From the NCBI RefSeq assembly GCF_022698165.1, contig NZ_JALDAY010000001.1, forward strand, positions 806,001 through 870,000: 64,000 bases of DNA, read 5' to 3'. Shown here piece by piece: positions 39,399 through 47,885 of this stretch. The stretch comes from Streptomyces cylindrosporus. GTDB lineage: Bacteria > Actinomycetota > Actinomycetes > Streptomycetales > Streptomycetaceae. The position numbers were made by a program, and so were the translations under genes. The stretch's first letter is position 1. Every line of letters begins with the position of its first letter. The notes under the pieces were generated by a model that did no database searches, was not told where the DNA came from, and saw only the letters and a list, made by a program, of their open reading frames with translations.

Positions 39399-40430
39399 TC
39401 AGATCTGGCCGGCCTTCTCCAGCGCGGAGCAGCAGGTGTCGACGAGCAGACGCGTCACGACGTACGGGTCGACGTTGGCGTTCGGGCGGCGGTCCTCGAT
39501 GTAGCCCTTGCCGTCCTTCTCGACCTGCCACGGGATACGGACCGAGGCGCCGCGGTTGGAGACGCCGTAGGAGTACTCGTTCCACGGCGCGGTCTCGTGC
39601 AGGCCCGTCAGGCGGTCGTCGATGCCGGCGCCGTAGTTCTTGACGTGGTCGAGCGGCTTCGAGCCCTCGCCCAGCGCCTCGGCGGCGGTGATGATCGCGT
39701 CGTAGCCCTCGCGCATCGCCTTGGTGGAGAAGTTGGTGTGCGCGCCCGCGCCGTTCCAGTCGCCCTTCACCGGCTTCGGGTCCAGCGTCGCGGCGACGCC
39801 GAAGTCCTCGGCGGTGCGGTAGAGCAGCCAGCGGGCGACCCACAGGTGGTCGGAGACCTCCAGCGGGGAGACCGGGCCGACCTGGAACTCCCACTGGCCG
39901 GGCATGACCTCGGCGTTGATGCCGGAGATCGCGAGGCCGGCGGCGAGGCAGTTCTCCAGGTGGGCCTCGACGATCTCGCGGCCGAAGATCTCGTCGGCGC
40001 CGACACCGCAGTAGTAGCCGCCCTGGGGGGCCGGGAAGCCGCCCTTGGGGAAGCCCAGCGGGTAGCCGTCCTGGAAGAAGGTGTACTCCTGCTCGATGCC
40101 GAAGATCGGCTCCTGCGCGGCGAACTTCTCGGCGACCTCGGTCAGCGCGGCACGGGTGTTGGACTCGTGCGGCGTGAAGTCGATGTTGAGGACCTCGCAC
40201 AGGACGAGGACGTCGTCGCCGCCGCGGATCGGGTCCGGGCAGGTGAAGACGGGCTTGAGGACACGGTCCGAGGAGTGCCCCTCGGCCTGGTTCGTGGAGG
40301 ACCCGTCGAAGCCCCAGATCGGCAGCGCGTCGAGACCGGCCGGCTCGCCTGCGATGATCTTCGTCTTGGAGCGGAGCTTCGCCGTCGGCTGGGTGCCGTC
40401 GATCCAGATGTACTCAGCCTTGAAGGTCAC
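39399..40430 (-). CDS. glnII: Glutamine synthetase type II
   Basis: 343 residues, the length of eukaryote-type GSII rather than the roughly 470 of GlnA. Motifs are IWGFDGSSTNQAEG, FGIEQEYTFF, GINAEVMPGQWEFQVGP and GDWNGAGAHTNFSTKAM (ATP/ammonium site). It makes glutamine from glutamate, ammonia and ATP, and lacks the adenylylation tyrosine loop of GSI. Together with glnA (55 kb) this gives two synthetases, as usual in Streptomyces. A full GlnR box lies 100-137 bp upstream of the ATG. Confidence 0.97.
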   Translation of the reverse strand: MTFKAEYIWIDGTQPTAKLRSKTKIIAGEPAGLDALPIWGFDGSSTNQAEGHSSDRVLKPVFTCPDPIRGGDDVLVLCEVLNIDFTPHESNTRAALTEVAEKFAAQEPIFGIEQEYTFFQDGYPLGFPKGGFPAPQGGYYCGVGADEIFGREIVEAHLENCLAAGLAISGINAEVMPGQWEFQVGPVSPLEVSDHLWVARWLLYRTAEDFGVAATLDPKPVKGDWNGAGAHTNFSTKAMREGYDAIITAAEALGEGSKPLDHVKNYGAGIDDRLTGLHETAPWNEYSYGVSNRGASVRIPWQVEKDGKGYIEDRRPNANVDPYVVTRLLVDTCCSALEKAGQI

Positions 40431-40529
40431 GGGCCACTTCCTTCGGGGATGTGTCTACGCACTTGCGGGTGCTGCGGCGCTGCGGCACTGGGGCGCCGCG
40501 ATGGATGTCCGCGAGCCTGTCAACAGGCG

Positions 40530-40567
40530 ATTTCCCGTCGATTGCTCGAATGTGAACCCCGTGTTAC
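40530..40567 (-). promoter_or_regulatory. GlnR box of glnII
   Basis: On the minus strand, GTAAC - 6 bp - TTCAC - 6 bp - GCAAT - 6 bp - GAAAT. This is the four-element, 6-bp-spaced layout of the Streptomyces GlnR consensus (gTnAc-n6-GaAAc, twice). The second and third elements are weaker than at glnA. Confidence 0.75.
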
Positions 40568-40624
40568 CTGGCGTTGGTGTGGTGAGATTCACGGTGTGAG
40601 GGCCCGTGTTGCGGCGGGAGAGGC

Positions 40625-41104
40625 TCAGTCGCACTCCTTCGCCGCCTCCCGCACCCCCTCCAGGAACCCCCTGATGGCGGCCGTCTCCCGCTCGTCGTAC
40701 ACACGCAACAGCTCCACCGCCCGCCCGATCAGCGGCCCGAAATGGTCCCACCCGAGCTCGACCGCGCTCTCGGTCACCTCGATCGCGACCTTGCGCCGGT
40801 CCGCCTTGCCCCGCACCCGCCGCACATGCCCGGCCCGCTCCAGCCGGTCCACGAGCGCGGTCGTCCCGGCCGAGTTCAGCCCGAGCACCGCCCCGAGCCG
40901 CCCGGCCGTCATCTCCTGGTCCGCGCGCGAGGCGTCCATGAGGGCGATGAGGGCGCGTACGTCCGTCGGGTGCATGCCGTTGCGGCTCGCGAACCTGGCG
41001 CTGTGCAGGCCGAGTTCGACGGTCACCGCGCGCAGCAGATGGACGACCTCCATCTCGGGCCCCTGGTTCCGCACGGCAGCCCTCCGATCTATTATCTCGT
41101 TCAT
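40625..41104 (-). CDS. MarR-family transcriptional regulator
   Basis: 159 residues. Winged-helix region about 45-115: MTAGRLGAVLGLNSAGTTAL with wing RVRGKADRRKVAIEVT, typical of MarR. The ATG at 41104 overlaps the first of two tandem palindromes, so autorepression is expected. Divergent from an alpha/beta hydrolase, which is the likely target gene. Ligand unknown. Confidence 0.9.
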   Translation of the reverse strand: MNEIIDRRAAVRNQGPEMEVVHLLRAVTVELGLHSARFASRNGMHPTDVRALIALMDASRADQEMTAGRLGAVLGLNSAGTTALVDRLERAGHVRRVRGKADRRKVAIEVTESAVELGWDHFGPLIGRAVELLRVYDERETAAIRGFLEGVREAAKECD

Positions 41105-41130
41105 CGAGTATCTCGCTCGGCGAGATAATA
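41090..41130. promoter_or_regulatory. Tandem MarR operators
   Basis: TATCTCGCTCGGCGAGATA (41109-41127) is a perfect 7-bp inverted repeat with a 5-bp spacer. TATCTCGTTCATCGAGTAT (41093-41111) is a second, weaker copy overlapping it. The outer TATTATCTCG / CGAGATAATA arms (41090-41099, 41121-41130) are a perfect 10-bp inverted repeat. They lie in the MarR-hydrolase divergent region. Confidence 0.75.
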
Positions 41131-41145
41131 CGGGAGGCGAGGCCG

Positions 41146-42006
41146 ATGGGCGCCGTGTTCGACATGGACGGATTTCTGGCCGCTTACGACAAGGTCATGG
41201 CGAAGTGGCCGGCCGAGCGAAATGCGGTGACCGTCCGCACGCCCTTCGGGACGACGTACGTCAACGTATGCGGCCCGCACGACGGCCCCACGGTCGTCCT
41301 GCTGCCCGGCGGCGGGGGAGCGACCTCCGCCACCTGGTACGCCCAGGCCGCCGACCTCGCCCGGACGCACCGCGTCCTCGCCGTCGACCTCCCCGGCTGT
41401 GCGGGCCGCGGCACCGAGGACGGTGACCGTCGCCCCCGTACGGTCGCCGACCTGGTCGGCTGGCTGGACGCGGTCCTCGACGGCCTCGGTGCCGGGGAGA
41501 CGGACCTCGGCGGGCACTCGTACGGCGGCTGGATCGCCCTGCACTACGCCCTGCACGCACCCGCGCGGGTCCGCAGGCTCTTTCTCCTGGACCCCGCGAT
41601 GTGCTTCGCCGGATTCCGGCCGGCGTACCTGCTGCACGCCCTGCCTCTGATGCTGCGGCCCACGCCCCGCAGGGCCCGCGCCTTCCTGGAGTGGGAGACC
41701 GGGGGAGCGGAGCTCGACCCCGACTGGCTGCGCCTCCAGATGGCGGCCGCCGGCTTCCCCTCCGTCGCGAAGCCGGTGACCGGCCCGCGCCCGGCGTCAA
41801 CCGCCCTGCGCGGCCTGGACATGCCGGTCCTGCTGCTCCTGGCCGAGAACAGCAGGACCCATGACACGTACGAGGTGGCGGAGAAGGCGAATGCGCTGCT
41901 GCCGCGTGCCGAGACGGTCGTGGTCCCCAACGTGTCCCACCACTCGCTGCCGCAGTCCGCACCCGCCGAACTCGGGCGCCGCCTCACGGAGTTCCTGAAC
42001 CCTTGA
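41146..42006 (+). CDS. Alpha/beta hydrolase
   Basis: 286 residues, no signal peptide. Fold motifs: oxyanion region LLPGGGGATSATW, nucleophile elbow LGGHSYGGW (Ser), acid in the strand MPVLLLLAENSRTHDTYE, and His in VVPNVSHHSLPQ. It resembles lipases, esterases and C-C hydrolases; substrate unknown. Divergent from and probably repressed by the MarR regulator. ATG at 41146; GGGAGGCGAGG lies upstream. Confidence 0.88.
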   Translation: MGAVFDMDGFLAAYDKVMAKWPAERNAVTVRTPFGTTYVNVCGPHDGPTVVLLPGGGGATSATWYAQAADLARTHRVLAVDLPGCAGRGTEDGDRRPRTVADLVGWLDAVLDGLGAGETDLGGHSYGGWIALHYALHAPARVRRLFLLDPAMCFAGFRPAYLLHALPLMLRPTPRRARAFLEWETGGAELDPDWLRLQMAAAGFPSVAKPVTGPRPASTALRGLDMPVLLLLAENSRTHDTYEVAEKANALLPRAETVVVPNVSHHSLPQSAPAELGRRLTEFLNP

Positions 42007-42009
42007 GCA

Positions 42010-42687
42010 TCACCCCACCTTCTGGATCAGAGCGCGCCGGATGAGGAACTTGCCGGGCTCACGGACCTGCTCGAAGGCGGCGTTGTTGAGCAGCACGCAG
42101 CTGCCGGAGACCGAAGTGACCTTCACCGTCGTGGACTTGTTGTTGTCCAGGTTGGTCACCTTCAGCGTGGTCCCCGCCGGGAACTGGTTGCTGGAGGCGG
42201 CAGGCGCCCCGCCCTCGCCGGAGAGCGTGACGGTCGAGCCGTTGCACACCTGCTGACCGGAGGCCGCGGCACCGCCGGCGTTCCCGCCCGCGTTTCCCGC
42301 GGGCGCCGAGGCCGTCTTCGAGGGCTGCGCGGGCGGTGTGGTCTGCGCGGGCTGCGTGGCCTGGGAGCCCTGAGCCGACTCCCCAACCGCACAACCCGAC
42401 GCCTTCTGCTGGACCTTGATCTGCGCGATGACCGCCTCGCGGTTGGCGATCCTGGCCGCGGACTGGGCGTCGGGATTGGCCCGTTGCCCGTCGATGAACT
42501 TCTGGTTGTTGCCGAGGGCCGTGGCGAGTCCCTGGCAGACCGTCGAGTCCGCGGCCGACAGGGTCCGTGGACTCTGCGCGGCGTTCCCGGTGCTCGCCAT
42601 GACGAAGGCACCGCCTCCCGCCACCGCCGCCGCGCTCACCAGCAGCGCGATCTTCTTCTTGGTCCCGAGAGTTCTCCTACGCGACAT
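42010..42687 (-). CDS. Secreted protein with RlpA/DPBB-like C-terminus
   Basis: 225 residues. A basic N-terminus (MSRRRTLGTKKK) and hydrophobic segment, a short helical region with two cysteines (VCQGLATALGNNQKFIDGQ to KASGC), a Pro/Ala/Gly/Gln linker, and a C-terminal domain (GTTLKVTNLDNNKSTTVKV) that resembles a double-psi beta-barrel. The layout of anchor, paired-Cys helical segment and low-complexity linker parallels the DUF1996 protein at 33.7 kb. No enzyme activity can be assigned. Convergent with the hydrolase, 3 bp apart. Confidence 0.7.
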   Translation of the reverse strand: MSRRRTLGTKKKIALLVSAAAVAGGGAFVMASTGNAAQSPRTLSAADSTVCQGLATALGNNQKFIDGQRANPDAQSAARIANREAVIAQIKVQQKASGCAVGESAQGSQATQPAQTTPPAQPSKTASAPAGNAGGNAGGAAASGQQVCNGSTVTLSGEGGAPAASSNQFPAGTTLKVTNLDNNKSTTVKVTSVSGSCVLLNNAAFEQVREPGKFLIRRALIQKVG

Positions 42688-42806
42688 GCGCGCCTCCTGA
42701 AGAGGTAGGGGAGCGTACGCCGCTACGTACGAGATACCGAACGAAGTTACTCAGTGGTTACAGGAGTCACTGAAGTAACGTGCGTCACAGTGAAACTGAA
42801 GCCGCC

Positions 42807-43460
42807 TCACAGCACAGCACGCCCGTCGCCCCACTGCCCGTTGGCGAACACCACGGACCGCACGGTCGCCAGCCGCCGGAACACGCCCGCCGAGCCCGGC
42901 GGCACGGTCGGCAGCCCGGCGCTCGGGGGCGGATCGAGAGAGACCGTCTGATACGTCACCGGGTCCGTCGAGGCCATCCCGAACACCAGGCCCATGTCCT
43001 CGGCGCGCTTGAAGCTCACCACGGTGATCGTGATCTGCGAGCGCCGGTCGACGTCCGTGAACAGCGCGGCGGTCAACCGGACGCAGCCCGCGCCCTGTTG
43101 GACCACCGCCGCCAGCTCCTGCGACATACCGCGGGCGCACTGCGTGGTGGTCGCCAGGTCCACCCGCTCGAACCGCGAACCGTCCTCCAGCCGCACATGC
43201 TGCTCCGGGAACGCCTGCTCGGGCCGGATCACCGGTCGCGCGAGCAGCGAGGGGAGGGCGGAAGGCACGTCGGAGGGGAGGGCGGCGGAGGGAGCGGCGG
43301 CGGCAGCCCTGGGTGTGGCCGTCGGCACCGGGACCGCCGTTCCGTCGCCGCCCTTTCCGACGTACAGCGCGACGCCCCCCGCGGCGACGGCTCCCGCGAG
43401 CACCACGACCGCCGCGCCCCACCGGCGGCCGTGCCGGGTTCCTTGATCATCGAAGCTCAT
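42807..43460 (-). CDS. Membrane-anchored secreted protein of unknown function
   Basis: 217 residues. One membrane segment near the N-terminus (WGAAVVVLAGAVAAGGVALYV), an Ala/Pro/Ser-rich linker, then an outside domain with two cysteines (QCARGMS and GCVRLTAAL). No family recognised. Similar single-pass proteins are common in Streptomyces. It sits 119 bp upstream of the DPBB-like gene on the same strand. Confidence 0.65.
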   Translation of the reverse strand: MSFDDQGTRHGRRWGAAVVVLAGAVAAGGVALYVGKGGDGTAVPVPTATPRAAAAAPSAALPSDVPSALPSLLARPVIRPEQAFPEQHVRLEDGSRFERVDLATTTQCARGMSQELAAVVQQGAGCVRLTAALFTDVDRRSQITITVVSFKRAEDMGLVFGMASTDPVTYQTVSLDPPPSAGLPTVPPGSAGVFRRLATVRSVVFANGQWGDGRAVL

Positions 43461-43518
43461 GGCCGCGGAGGGTAACAGCGCCGGCGCTCCCGGCTCCCGT
43501 CGCCCGACAAACCGTCAA

Positions 43519-43878
43519 CTACCGGGACAGGGCGTCCCGTACGGCCTCTTCCGTACGGCCGACCACCGCCGTGCCGTCCTCCGCGGTGATGATCGGGCGC
43601 TGGATCAGCCTGGGATGCTCGGAGAGCGCGGTGATCCACCGCTCGCGCGCCGTCTCGTCCCGCGGCCAGTCCTTGAGGCCGAGTTCCTTGGCTTCGGCCT
43701 CCTGAGTGCGGGTGATGTCCCACGGTTCGAGGCCCAGACGGTCGAGTACGTCCTTGATCTCGGCCTCGCTCGGTACGTCCTCCAGGTAGCGGCGGACGGT
43801 GTAGTCGGCGCCCTCGGCGTCGAGCAGGCTGATCGCGCTGCGGCACTTGGAACAGGCCGGGTTGATCCAGATCTCCAT
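43519..43878 (-). CDS. ArsC/Spx-family thioredoxin-fold protein
   Basis: 119 residues from the ATG at 43878; a GTG at 43887 has a better spaced AGGGG and is an alternative. ArsC-like fold beginning MEIWINPACSKCRSA with a CxxC pair and PIITAEDGTAVVGR near the end. Related to glutaredoxin-dependent arsenate reductases (YffB/ArsC) and Spx. No ars genes nearby, so arsenate reduction is uncertain. Confidence 0.8.
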   Translation of the reverse strand: MEIWINPACSKCRSAISLLDAEGADYTVRRYLEDVPSEAEIKDVLDRLGLEPWDITRTQEAEAKELGLKDWPRDETARERWITALSEHPRLIQRPIITAEDGTAVVGRTEEAVRDALSR

Positions 43879-44029
43879 GGGGCCCACGGTACCCCTGGGG
43901 ACAGCTCAAAGCCCTTGTGGCCAGGGCCTTTTGTCAGTGGTGGGCGGTAGAATAGAAGCAGTGTTCGAGGGTGGCGCCGGGGTTGCCGAAGGCCCTGGTG
44001 GATGCCCTTACCGCGACAGGAGGATGCCT

Positions 44030-44338
44030 GTGCCCGCTGCCGCACTGAAGCCGAAGCCGACCCAGTCCACCGCGCAGCACCCCGTGCTGCTCGATCTGCC
44101 GTACGACCCCGTGGAGAAGCGCCCGCTGCCGCCGGGGCGCCCCCGCGAGTGGTACATCTCGCACAACCGCCGCCTCAAGGCGATGCGGCTCGCCATCGCC
44201 CTGCTCGACTCGGGCGTCTATCTGCCCAACCAGGCCCGCAACGAGACGATACGGAGCACGGCGCAACTCATCGGAGTCCACCCGCCGTCGGACACGACGT
44301 GCCACATGGTGCGGGCGCTCATGCGTTATACGCGGTAG
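44030..44338 (+). CDS. Conserved small actinobacterial protein of unknown function
   Basis: 102 residues from the GTG at 44030, which is six bases after an ideal AGGAGG (44018-44023); the ATG at 44024 directly abuts that sequence and is unlikely. Contains PGRPREWYISHNRRLKAMRL and SDTTCHMVRALMRYTR. Basic and soluble; I do not recognise a domain. The hairpin at 44348-44379 terminates it. Confidence 0.75.
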   Translation: MPAAALKPKPTQSTAQHPVLLDLPYDPVEKRPLPPGRPREWYISHNRRLKAMRLAIALLDSGVYLPNQARNETIRSTAQLIGVHPPSDTTCHMVRALMRYTR

Positions 44339-44347
44339 GCCGATGGT

Positions 44348-44379
44348 GCCGGGTGCCCCCTGCTTGCGGGGTGCCCGGC
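44348..44379 (+). terminator. Terminator after the small conserved gene
   Basis: A 12-bp stem, GCCGGGTGCCCC / GGGGTGCCCGGC (two G-T pairs), 10 bp after the stop and followed by GTTGTCGTT. Confidence 0.75.
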
Positions 44380-44391
44380 GTTGTCGTTCCT

Positions 44392-44460
44392 GGGGGCTGC
44401 CGCCCCCAGACCCCCGCTTCGGCCCTGAACGGGCCTCGTCCTCAAACGCCGGACGGGCTG
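44392..44460. repeat. Streptomyces-type 3'-end repeat (about 69 bp)
   Basis: Begins GGGGGCTGCCGCCCCCAGAC and ends CCGGACGGGCTG. I recall closely similar sequences near gene ends in many Streptomyces genomes. It runs into the 3' end of the winged-helix gene and encodes its last residues and stop. Confidence 0.65.
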
Positions 44461-45650
44461 GATTTTGCTGCTGTCAGTTCCTTCTCCAGCGGGGTTCGGA
44501 ATCTTGGTGTCACCCGGCTTGTTCCCACCCAGCCCTGCAGCCGCGCCGCCTCCGCCTCGATCGCGGTCCTCTCCGCTGTGCCGATGCCCTCCTCGTCCAG
44601 CAGGTGCCACGCGATCTCGCCGTCGGGGCGCTGGGCCCAGGCGCCGACCACGCGGCCGTTCCACCACACCGTGGGGCCCACGTTGCCGCTGTAGTCGAAG
44701 AGTCGGGGGCGTAGCTCCGGAGGCAGGTACCAGTCCCGGGCCTGCCAGGCCATCGCCGTCGGGTCCAGGGCCGGGAGCAGTGCCGCCCATGGCTCCGCGG
44801 GGCCGGCCACCGGGTCGGCGTCGCCGTGGACGACGTAACCCGTGCCCTCGTCCAGTGACACCTCCTGCGCTTCGATCGCCGCGAGCGCCCGGCGTACGTC
44901 CGTCACCTTCCAGCCCGTCCACCACTTCAGGTCGGCCTCCGTGGCCGGCCCGCAGGCGGCGAGCCAGCGGCCGAGGAGTGCCGCCTGTGCCTCGGGCACG
45001 TCGAGTTCGGGATGCGGGGGCGCGACCGCCCAGCGGAACTGGCTGGACGTCCATGAGCCCAGCGGGCGGCCCCGGACGACCTTGCCCTCCACGCCCAGCA
45101 CCCTCAGCAGCCGGGTCGAGACCGTGTGCACGCCCTCGTAGCTCTTGTCGGCCGCGTACGCGAACTGCTCGCGCAACCGCGGCTCGTCCTCGGCGAGTTC
45201 GGCCGCCGTCGCCTGCCCGCGCAGCGCCAGCGCGGCCAGCGTCGACTCCTCGACCTCCTTCAGCCAGGCCGCGTCCGGGGCGCCGGCCCTGGCCATGTCG
45301 CCGACCAGCTTGGCCCGCTCGCGGGCGGCGACGGCGCGGCCGGTGGAGGCGTGGACGACGGCGGTGAGGTCGGTCGGGAAGACGAACACGGTGTGCCGCA
45401 TGCCGTGCATCCGGACCAGGGAGCGGTCCTCGTACAGGGCGCGACCGGTCTCCGGGACCGTCCCGGCCGGGTCCGTCAGCCGGGCGCCGACGGCCAGGTA
45501 CACCGTCGCCGGATCGGTGCCGTGCAGCGCGACGAGCGATGCCGCGACCTCCTCCGGCCGCTCCGCCCGCGCCTCCGGAGCCAACCGCTGCCGCAGCGCC
45601 AGCCGTCCCCGCCGCTCGCCCACGTCGACGTACCGAACCCCGTCGGCCAT
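44442..45650 (-). CDS. Winged-helix DNA-binding-domain protein (HTH_42 / YcaQ-like)
   Basis: 402 residues from the ATG at 45650 (GGAGG upstream); a GTG at 45674 with GGAGGG is an alternative. Matches the AlkX/YcaQ-like HTH_42 family, some members of which are DNA glycosylases; typical segments are LVALHGTDPATVYLAVGARL, RMHGMRHTVFVFP and DYSGNVGPTVWWNGRVVGAW. A DNA-repair role is possible but not shown. The final codons (SPSGV and stop) come from the 3'-end repeat. Confidence 0.82.
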   Translation of the reverse strand: MADGVRYVDVGERRGRLALRQRLAPEARAERPEEVAASLVALHGTDPATVYLAVGARLTDPAGTVPETGRALYEDRSLVRMHGMRHTVFVFPTDLTAVVHASTGRAVAARERAKLVGDMARAGAPDAAWLKEVEESTLAALALRGQATAAELAEDEPRLREQFAYAADKSYEGVHTVSTRLLRVLGVEGKVVRGRPLGSWTSSQFRWAVAPPHPELDVPEAQAALLGRWLAACGPATEADLKWWTGWKVTDVRRALAAIEAQEVSLDEGTGYVVHGDADPVAGPAEPWAALLPALDPTAMAWQARDWYLPPELRPRLFDYSGNVGPTVWWNGRVVGAWAQRPDGEIAWHLLDEEGIGTAERTAIEAEAARLQGWVGTSRVTPRFRTPLEKELTAAKSSPSGV

Positions 45651-45916
45651 CCCGACCTCCACCCGTCGCGCCACTGTCGCCCTCCATCCTCGCGGACACC
45701 ACTGACAACGGCCCCGCCCGGCGGACGACCCCACGACTACCCCGGCACGGTCACCCCGCGTTCACCGAATCGTCACTTCCTGTCACCTGATCGCCGCCCC
45801 CGGCATGCGCCCGCCCCCGTCCCCGCCTTCACTGCGAATCAAGGGCGACGGGACCCGGGCGGCGCGACCGAGGTGGGAGACGTGATGGGCAGGCGGCTGG
45901 TGTGGTGGTGGGCGGG

Positions 45917-47257
45917 ATGACCGCGCCGGGCGACCGGGCCGAGCGAGGCAGGGCCGCCCGAAAGCGCGTCCCCCGGTCCGGGCACGGCAGCTGGATCGTG
46001 CCCGTCGACCGGCCCGATCCCGTCGGCGTGCTGGAGCGGCAGGGGCGGGACCGGCTGCCCGAGCTGCTGCCGATCCGGTACGGGCGGATGGCCGCGTCGC
46101 CCTTCGCGTTCCTGCGCGGGTCGGCCGCCGTCATGGCCGCCGACCTCGCCTCCCAGCCGCACACCGGCCTCACCGTCCAGCTGTGCGGCGACGCCCATCT
46201 GCTGAACTTCGGGCTGTACGCCTCCCCGGAGCGGACGCTGTTGTTCGATCTGAACGACTTCGACGAGACCTTCCCCGGCCCCTTCGAGTGGGACGTCAAA
46301 CGGCTCGCCGCGTCGGTCGCCGTCGCCGGACAGGAGAACGGGCACGAGGACGCGAAGGTGCGGCGCTCGGTCGTCGAGGCCGTCGCCGCCTACCGGCACA
46401 ACATGCGCCGGCTGGCCCGGCACGGCGAACTCGCCGTCTGGTACGAGCGCATCGACGCCGAGAGCCTGCTTCCGCTGGCTCGTTCCGCGCGCCGTCGCCG
46501 ACAGGTCGCCGCCAGCCTGACCCGAGCCCGGCGCCGCACCAGCCTCCAGGCCGTCGGCAAGCTCACCGAGGTCGTCGACGGGCGCCGGCGTATCGTCCAC
46601 GACCCGCCCCTGCTGGAACCCGCCGGCGCCTCCGACATGGCCTCCCTGCGCAAGATCTTCAGCGACTACCGCTCCACCCTCTCCGAGGAGCGCCGCCTCC
46701 TCCTGGACCGCTACCGCTTCGTCGACGCCGCCCGCAAGGTCGTCGGCGTGGGCAGCGTCGGCATGCGCTGCTTCGTCGTACTGCTGGCCGGGAGGGACGC
46801 GGACGACCCGCTGTTCCTGCAGATCAAGGAGGCGCGGAAGTCCGTACTGGAGGAGCACCTGCCGAGCGGGCCGTACGTGCATCCCGGGCATCGCGTGGTG
46901 GCGGGGCAGCGGCTGTTGCAGGCCGCCAGCGACATCTTCCTGGGGTGGATGACCGGACCGCAGGGGCGGGCCTACTACTGGCGGCAGCTGCGCGACATGA
47001 AGGGCTCCGCCGACGTCGCCGGCATGAGCCCGGCCGACCTTCTCGGTTACGCCCGGCTGTGCGGCACCGCCCTGGCCCGCGCGCACGCCCGCTCCGGGGA
47101 CCGGGTCGCCATCGCCGCCTACCTGGGCGGCGCCGACACCTTCGACCAGGCGGTCGCCGACTTCGCCCTCGCCTACGCCGGCCGGACCGTCGCCGACCAC
47201 GCGGCCCTGTGCGCCGCGGTGGCCGCGGGTGTGGTCAGAGCCGCACCCGAAGTGTGA
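45917..47257 (+). CDS. DUF2252 family protein
   Basis: 446 residues from the ATG at 45917; a GTG at 45902 is possible. The family motif CGDAHLLNFGLYASPERTLL, then FDLNDFDETFPGPFEWDVKR, resembles the catalytic loop and metal site of kinase-like folds; function unproven. A 10-codon frame (45884-45919) ends in a TGA that overlaps this ATG. It lies 21 bp before the CheB gene and may head that cluster. Confidence 0.85.
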   Translation: MTAPGDRAERGRAARKRVPRSGHGSWIVPVDRPDPVGVLERQGRDRLPELLPIRYGRMAASPFAFLRGSAAVMAADLASQPHTGLTVQLCGDAHLLNFGLYASPERTLLFDLNDFDETFPGPFEWDVKRLAASVAVAGQENGHEDAKVRRSVVEAVAAYRHNMRRLARHGELAVWYERIDAESLLPLARSARRRRQVAASLTRARRRTSLQAVGKLTEVVDGRRRIVHDPPLLEPAGASDMASLRKIFSDYRSTLSEERRLLLDRYRFVDAARKVVGVGSVGMRCFVVLLAGRDADDPLFLQIKEARKSVLEEHLPSGPYVHPGHRVVAGQRLLQAASDIFLGWMTGPQGRAYYWRQLRDMKGSADVAGMSPADLLGYARLCGTALARAHARSGDRVAIAAYLGGADTFDQAVADFALAYAGRTVADHAALCAAVAAGVVRAAPEV

Positions 47258-47278
47258 CGCCGGGCCTACGCTGATCGC

Positions 47279-47878
47279 GTGCAGTCCTACGCGCCCGAAT
47301 CGGACGGCTTCGAAGTCGTCGCCGTGGCCTCCTCGGCCGGCGGCATCCACGGCCTCGCCACCCTGCTCAGCGCCCTGGACGAGGGTCTTCCGGTGCCGGT
47401 CCTGGTCGTCCAGCACCTCGACCCGCGCCACCGCACCGTCATCGCCGAGGTCCTGGACCGTCGTACGCCGCTCGACGTGAAACTCGCCGAGGACCGCGAG
47501 CAGACCCTGCCCGGCACGGTCTACATCGCGCCCCCCGACCGGCACCTGCTCGTCGGCCCCGACGGCATCCTCACCCTCACCGACAGCGAGCTGGTCCACT
47601 TCGTGCGGCCCTCCGCCGACCTGCTGTTCGAGTCGGTCGCGGGGGCCTACAGGGCGCGCGCCATCGCCTGCGTGCTCACCGGGACCGGGCGCGACGGGGC
47701 GATGGGCGTGGACGCGGTCAAGTCGCGCGGCGGCACCGTGATCGTGCAGGATCCGGCGACGGCGGAATTCCGCGGAATGCCCGATGCGGCGGTGGGTACG
47801 GGGAGAGTGGACTTCGTGCTACCTCTGGAGGAGATCCCCGCCGTGATCCGCGGGCTGGTCGAGACCAAGAGGCAGTAG
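47279..47878 (+). CDS. CheB-type methylesterase domain protein (no receiver domain)
   Basis: 199 residues, a stand-alone CheB catalytic domain with GTG start. Catalytic triad: Ser19 in SSAGG, His46 in VVQHLDPRH, and Asp in TGTGRDGAMG. CheB enzymes remove methyl groups from chemoreceptor glutamates, but Streptomyces are non-motile and no receptor or CheA is encoded here. It precedes a CheR-PAS gene by 7 bp; the pair is likely a signalling module outside chemotaxis. Confidence 0.9.
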   Translation: MQSYAPESDGFEVVAVASSAGGIHGLATLLSALDEGLPVPVLVVQHLDPRHRTVIAEVLDRRTPLDVKLAEDREQTLPGTVYIAPPDRHLLVGPDGILTLTDSELVHFVRPSADLLFESVAGAYRARAIACVLTGTGRDGAMGVDAVKSRGGTVIVQDPATAEFRGMPDAAVGTGRVDFVLPLEEIPAVIRGLVETKRQ

Positions 47879-47885
47879 CAGGGAA

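Noticed and set aside
43519..43878. Arsenic-resistance locus
   Set aside because: Only an ArsC-like fold protein is present; no arsR, arsB or acr3 nearby.
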